Assembly (NCBI GenBank): GCA_030146875.1
Contig: JASLAX010000033.1
Coordinates: forward strand, 1 to 24,818
Source of the DNA: Longimicrobiaceae bacterium
GTDB lineage: Bacteria > Gemmatimonadota > Gemmatimonadetes > Longimicrobiales > Longimicrobiaceae
Direction of reading: 5' to 3'
Length of the DNA stretch: 24,818 nt
The notes beneath the pieces were generated by a model that did no database searches, was not told the DNA's origin, and was given only the letters and a program-made list of their open reading frames with translations. The position numbers were made by a program, and so were the translations under genes. Below are positions 22,660 to 24,818 of the stretch, piece by piece (the first letter of the stretch is position 1; every line of letters starts with the position of its first letter).

Positions 22660-23325
22660 AACGGAAGCAAGGGGTTGCACCCGTTCGGCCCCCGCGCCTC
22701 TGGGCGGCGGGGATCCCAGCGGCGGAGTGGAACCGAAGAGGCCGGAGGCGCCTCCGCTCCTGGGGACGGACGGCCCCGGAGCGCAGATTCGTTCCACCGG
22801 GCGGGGATGGCGCGGCACGTGCGAATCGTCCGGGCGGGGCGGGAGGGGCGCGGCGTGCGGGAGGTCGCCCCGCGGCGGGGGTCCCCGCGGCTCGTTCCGG
22901 CCCCACGGCGGCCAGGGCGGCCCGCCGCCAGGAGATGGCATGGCGCGTGTGGAGCGGACGGCCAGGCGGGACGCACGACGGGCGGCCCCCGGCCGCCAGG
23001 CCGTCCCTCCCCCGGCGATGTGGTCTCGGCGGACGAGGATCGGCCGTCGCTCGGCCGCGGACGCGTCGCGGGCACCGCGGTGCGGCGACGACGGGAGCCC
23101 GCCCGGCGCGGATGGACGCGCATGCCTCGTAGCTGCCGGCCGGGCTCCGCACGCCATGCAGGGAGCGCGGGAGCCCTTTTCGGTGCGCCGGAAAGGCGCC
23201 GGCCGCCGCCCCGCGTGGCGGGAGGGCGTGGCGCCGACCGGGGGCTCCACCGGCGGCGTGGGTGATCGGACCCTCCACCGTGCTTCGCCGCGGTCAGACG
23301 GTGGCCGAGCGCCGGGAGCCACGAA
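22660..23325. other. Long intergenic stretch without a recognisable gene
   Basis: Open frames exist on both strands, but all are Arg/Pro/Gly-rich with no family features and no convincing start context. The stretch is rich in inverted repeats, for example GGCGGCC-CCC-GGCCGCC at 22981-22997. Pieces resembling the shared leader block, such as the minus-strand GTGGAACGAATCTGCGCTCC near 22770-22797, may be degenerate copies. It may hold an untranslated RNA or decayed sequence. Confidence 0.45.
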
Positions 23326-23354
23326 GGCGGGACCCGCGCGATGCGGGACCCGCC
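23326..23354 (+). terminator. Terminator-like hairpin with no obvious gene before it
   Basis: GGCGGGACCCGC (23326-23337) pairs with GCGGGACCCGCC (23343-23354) with one A-A mismatch and a five-base loop. The same 11-base word GCGGGACCCGC also makes a direct repeat. On the plus strand it precedes the AidB-like gene by 55 bases. The nearest plus-strand gene upstream ends at 20870. Confidence 0.35.
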
Positions 23355-23409
23355 TCCGGCCGGCGCGGACGGCGCCGCGCTACCCCATTCCACCCGCAGC
23401 CCGCACCGT

Positions 23410-24818
23410 ATGTCGTTCCTCCAGTCCCCGCCCGAGCTGGGCGACCAGTACGCCGGCGACCGCGTCCTCCGCTCGTACCTGGCGCGGGTGCTCCCGCCCG
23501 ACGTGCGGGCGCAGGCGGAGCCGTCGCTGGCGGAGATGGGGCGGCTCTCGGGCGGGCCGCTGTACGCGCTCCAGCTCGCGGACCGCCTCAACGAGCCGCG
23601 GCTCACGCAGTGGAGCGCGTGGGGCGAGCGCATCGACCACATCGAGCTGACGCCGCTCTGGAGGGAGGCCGAGCGCATCGCCGCCGAGCACGGCGTGGTC
23701 GCGACCGCCTACGAGCGCCGGCACGGGGGCCTGTCGCGCGTGCACCAGATGGCGCTGGCGTACCTCTTCACCCCCTCGACCGACATCTACTCCTGCCCGC
23801 TGGCCATGACCGACGGGGCCGCGCGCGTCCTGCTCGACTCGGGGAACCACGCCCTCTCCGGCCGCGCCGTCCCCCGGCTTACGTCGCGCGACCCGGCGCG
23901 CTTCTGGACCAGCGGACAGTGGATGACGGAGACGGCGGGCGGCTCGGACGTGGGCCGGACGGAGACCGTGGCCCGGCGGGGAGACGACGGGCGGTGGACC
24001 CTGCACGGGCGGAAGTGGTTCACCTCCGCCGCCACCTCGCAGATGGCGCTGACGCTGGCGAGGCCGGAGGGGAACGGCCCCGGCGGCCGCGGCCTGGCCC
24101 TGTTCTACGTGGAGACGCGGGACGAGGAAGGAAGGCTGCGCGGGATCCGCGTGGACCGGCTGAAGGACAAGCTGGGGACGCGGAAGCTGCCCACGGCGGA
24201 GCTGACGCTGGACGGCACCTCCGCGGAGCCCGTTCTGGGGCTTTCGGACGGCGTCCGCGGCATCGCCCCGATGCTCAACGTCACCCGCACCTGGAACGCG
24301 GTGAGCGCCGCGGCGCTGATGCGGCGCGGCGTGGCCCTGGCCCGCGACTACGCGCGCCGGCGGAGCGCGTTCGGCGCCACGCTCGCCGAGCAGCCGCTGC
24401 ACCTGGACACCCTCGCCCGCCTGCAGGCGGAGGCGGAGGGCGCCTTCCACCTCACCTTCCGCGTGGTGGAGCTCCTGGGCCGGCTGGAGACGGGCGAGCT
24501 GGACGAGCCGGGCGCAGCCCTGCTGCGCCTGCTGACGCCCATCGCCAAGCTGACCACCGCCCGCCAGTCCGTGGCCGCCGCCAGCGAGGCGATCGAGGCG
24601 TTCGGGGGCGCGGGATACGTGGAGGACACCGGCCTTCCCGTGCTGCTGCGCGACTCGCAGGTCCTCTCCATCTGGGAGGGCACCACCAACGTCCTGTCCC
24701 TGGACGCGCTGCGGGCGCTGGAGGGCGGCGCCTCCTTCGCGGCCCTGCGCGGGGAGGTGCGCCGCCTGGCGTCGGGCGTGCGCGACGGCCGCCTGGCCGC
24801 GCCGGTGCGGCGGGCCGA
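23410..24818 (+). CDS. AidB-like acyl-CoA dehydrogenase, C-terminus cut by window edge
   Basis: FAD flavoprotein of the acyl-CoA dehydrogenase superfamily, AidB branch (DNA alkylation response/isovaleryl-CoA dehydrogenase-like). About 469 codons are present and the frame runs off the right edge. Seen: an N-terminal extension beginning FLQSPPELGDQYAGD, typical of AidB relatives. Then the flavin-binding WMTETAGGSDVGRTET (171-186), GRKWFTSAATS, RLKDKLGTRKLPTAEL, the RRSAFGATLAEQPLH segment, EAFGGAGYVEDTGLP and SIWEGTTNVLSLDALR near the end of the dehydrogenase core. E. coli AidB has a DNA-binding C-terminal part; that region is mostly outside the window. No Shine-Dalgarno is evident before the ATG at 23410, but the N-terminus matches the family well. 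A metabolic acyl-CoA dehydrogenase is the alternative. Confidence 0.9.
   Translation, partial: MSFLQSPPELGDQYAGDRVLRSYLARVLPPDVRAQAEPSLAEMGRLSGGPLYALQLADRLNEPRLTQWSAWGERIDHIELTPLWREAERIAAEHGVVATAYERRHGGLSRVHQMALAYLFTPSTDIYSCPLAMTDGAARVLLDSGNHALSGRAVPRLTSRDPARFWTSGQWMTETAGGSDVGRTETVARRGDDGRWTLHGRKWFTSAATSQMALTLARPEGNGPGGRGLALFYVETRDEEGRLRGIRVDRLKDKLGTRKLPTAELTLDGTSAEPVLGLSDGVRGIAPMLNVTRTWNAVSAAALMRRGVALARDYARRRSAFGATLAEQPLHLDTLARLQAEAEGAFHLTFRVVELLGRLETGELDEPGAALLRLLTPIAKLTTARQSVAAASEAIEAFGGAGYVEDTGLPVLLRDSQVLSIWEGTTNVLSLDALRALEGGASFAALRGEVRRLASGVRDGRLAAPVRRA

Noticed and set aside
19344..23678. 1444-codon minus-strand open frame covering several genes
   Set aside because: Only its last 161 codons (the lipoprotein) are real. 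The rest is antisense to the SDR gene or out of frame with the glycosidase, and reads as low-complexity Arg/Pro sequence.

Overview
The window is a very GC-rich (roughly 70% or more by eye) bacterial chromosomal segment with densely packed genes. The organism is probably from the Gemmatimonadota, Longimicrobium-like. This is inferred from base composition, from a short pinensin-like RiPP precursor leader, from a WGxxGxxG small secreted protein, and from the mix of secreted lipoproteins and c-di-GMP proteins. No rRNA or other phylogenetic marker is present, so the placement is a judgement. I see no tRNA, rRNA, CRISPR array, transposase or phage gene.

Layout. Bases 1-3622 (minus strand) hold a left-truncated four-helix membrane protein of unknown family, a pentameric ligand-gated ion channel homologue with an extra N-terminal membrane hairpin, and a YbaK/ProX-type deacylase. 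Bases 3819-6477 (plus) hold a GAF-PAS-GGDEF-EAL protein and a small WGxxGxxG protein, closed by a strong terminator. Bases 6558-9789 hold a ChaN-like secreted protein (minus), a secreted serpin and a DUF72 protein (plus).

Bases 9876-16605 (minus) are an arginine biosynthesis locus. argC, argB, argD and a short argA overlap by 1-4 bases and form one operon. argG follows after a 211-base leader rich in inverted repeats, then argH. Between argG and argH, on the opposite strand and with its own promoter-like sequence and terminator, lies a 62-codon peptide gene that looks like a pinensin-type lanthipeptide precursor. This is the most distinctive item in the window. The six arg enzymes cover acetylglutamate formation to acetylornithine and citrulline to arginine; argE/argJ and argF are not here.

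Bases 16813-24818 are an accessory region of secreted and surface proteins. It contains a protein with FG-GAP-like repeats and a possibly degenerate tyrosinase-like N-terminus, two tandem paralogous lipoproteins of unknown function, an SDR dehydrogenase (plus), a glycosidase-like lipoprotein with three C-terminal ChW repeats, a roughly 900-base gap without a recognisable gene, and an AidB-like acyl-CoA dehydrogenase that runs off the right edge. The upstream regions of one tandem lipoprotein and of the glycosidase lipoprotein share an 88-89 base block at the same distance from the start codon, which suggests a duplicated promoter/leader.

High GC makes long spurious open frames on the opposite strand common. 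Genes were chosen by protein family features, start context and non-overlap. Function calls for the arg genes, c-di-GMP protein, serpin, SDR and AidB-like protein are strong. The ion channel call rests on motif and topology, and the RiPP call on leader resemblance.
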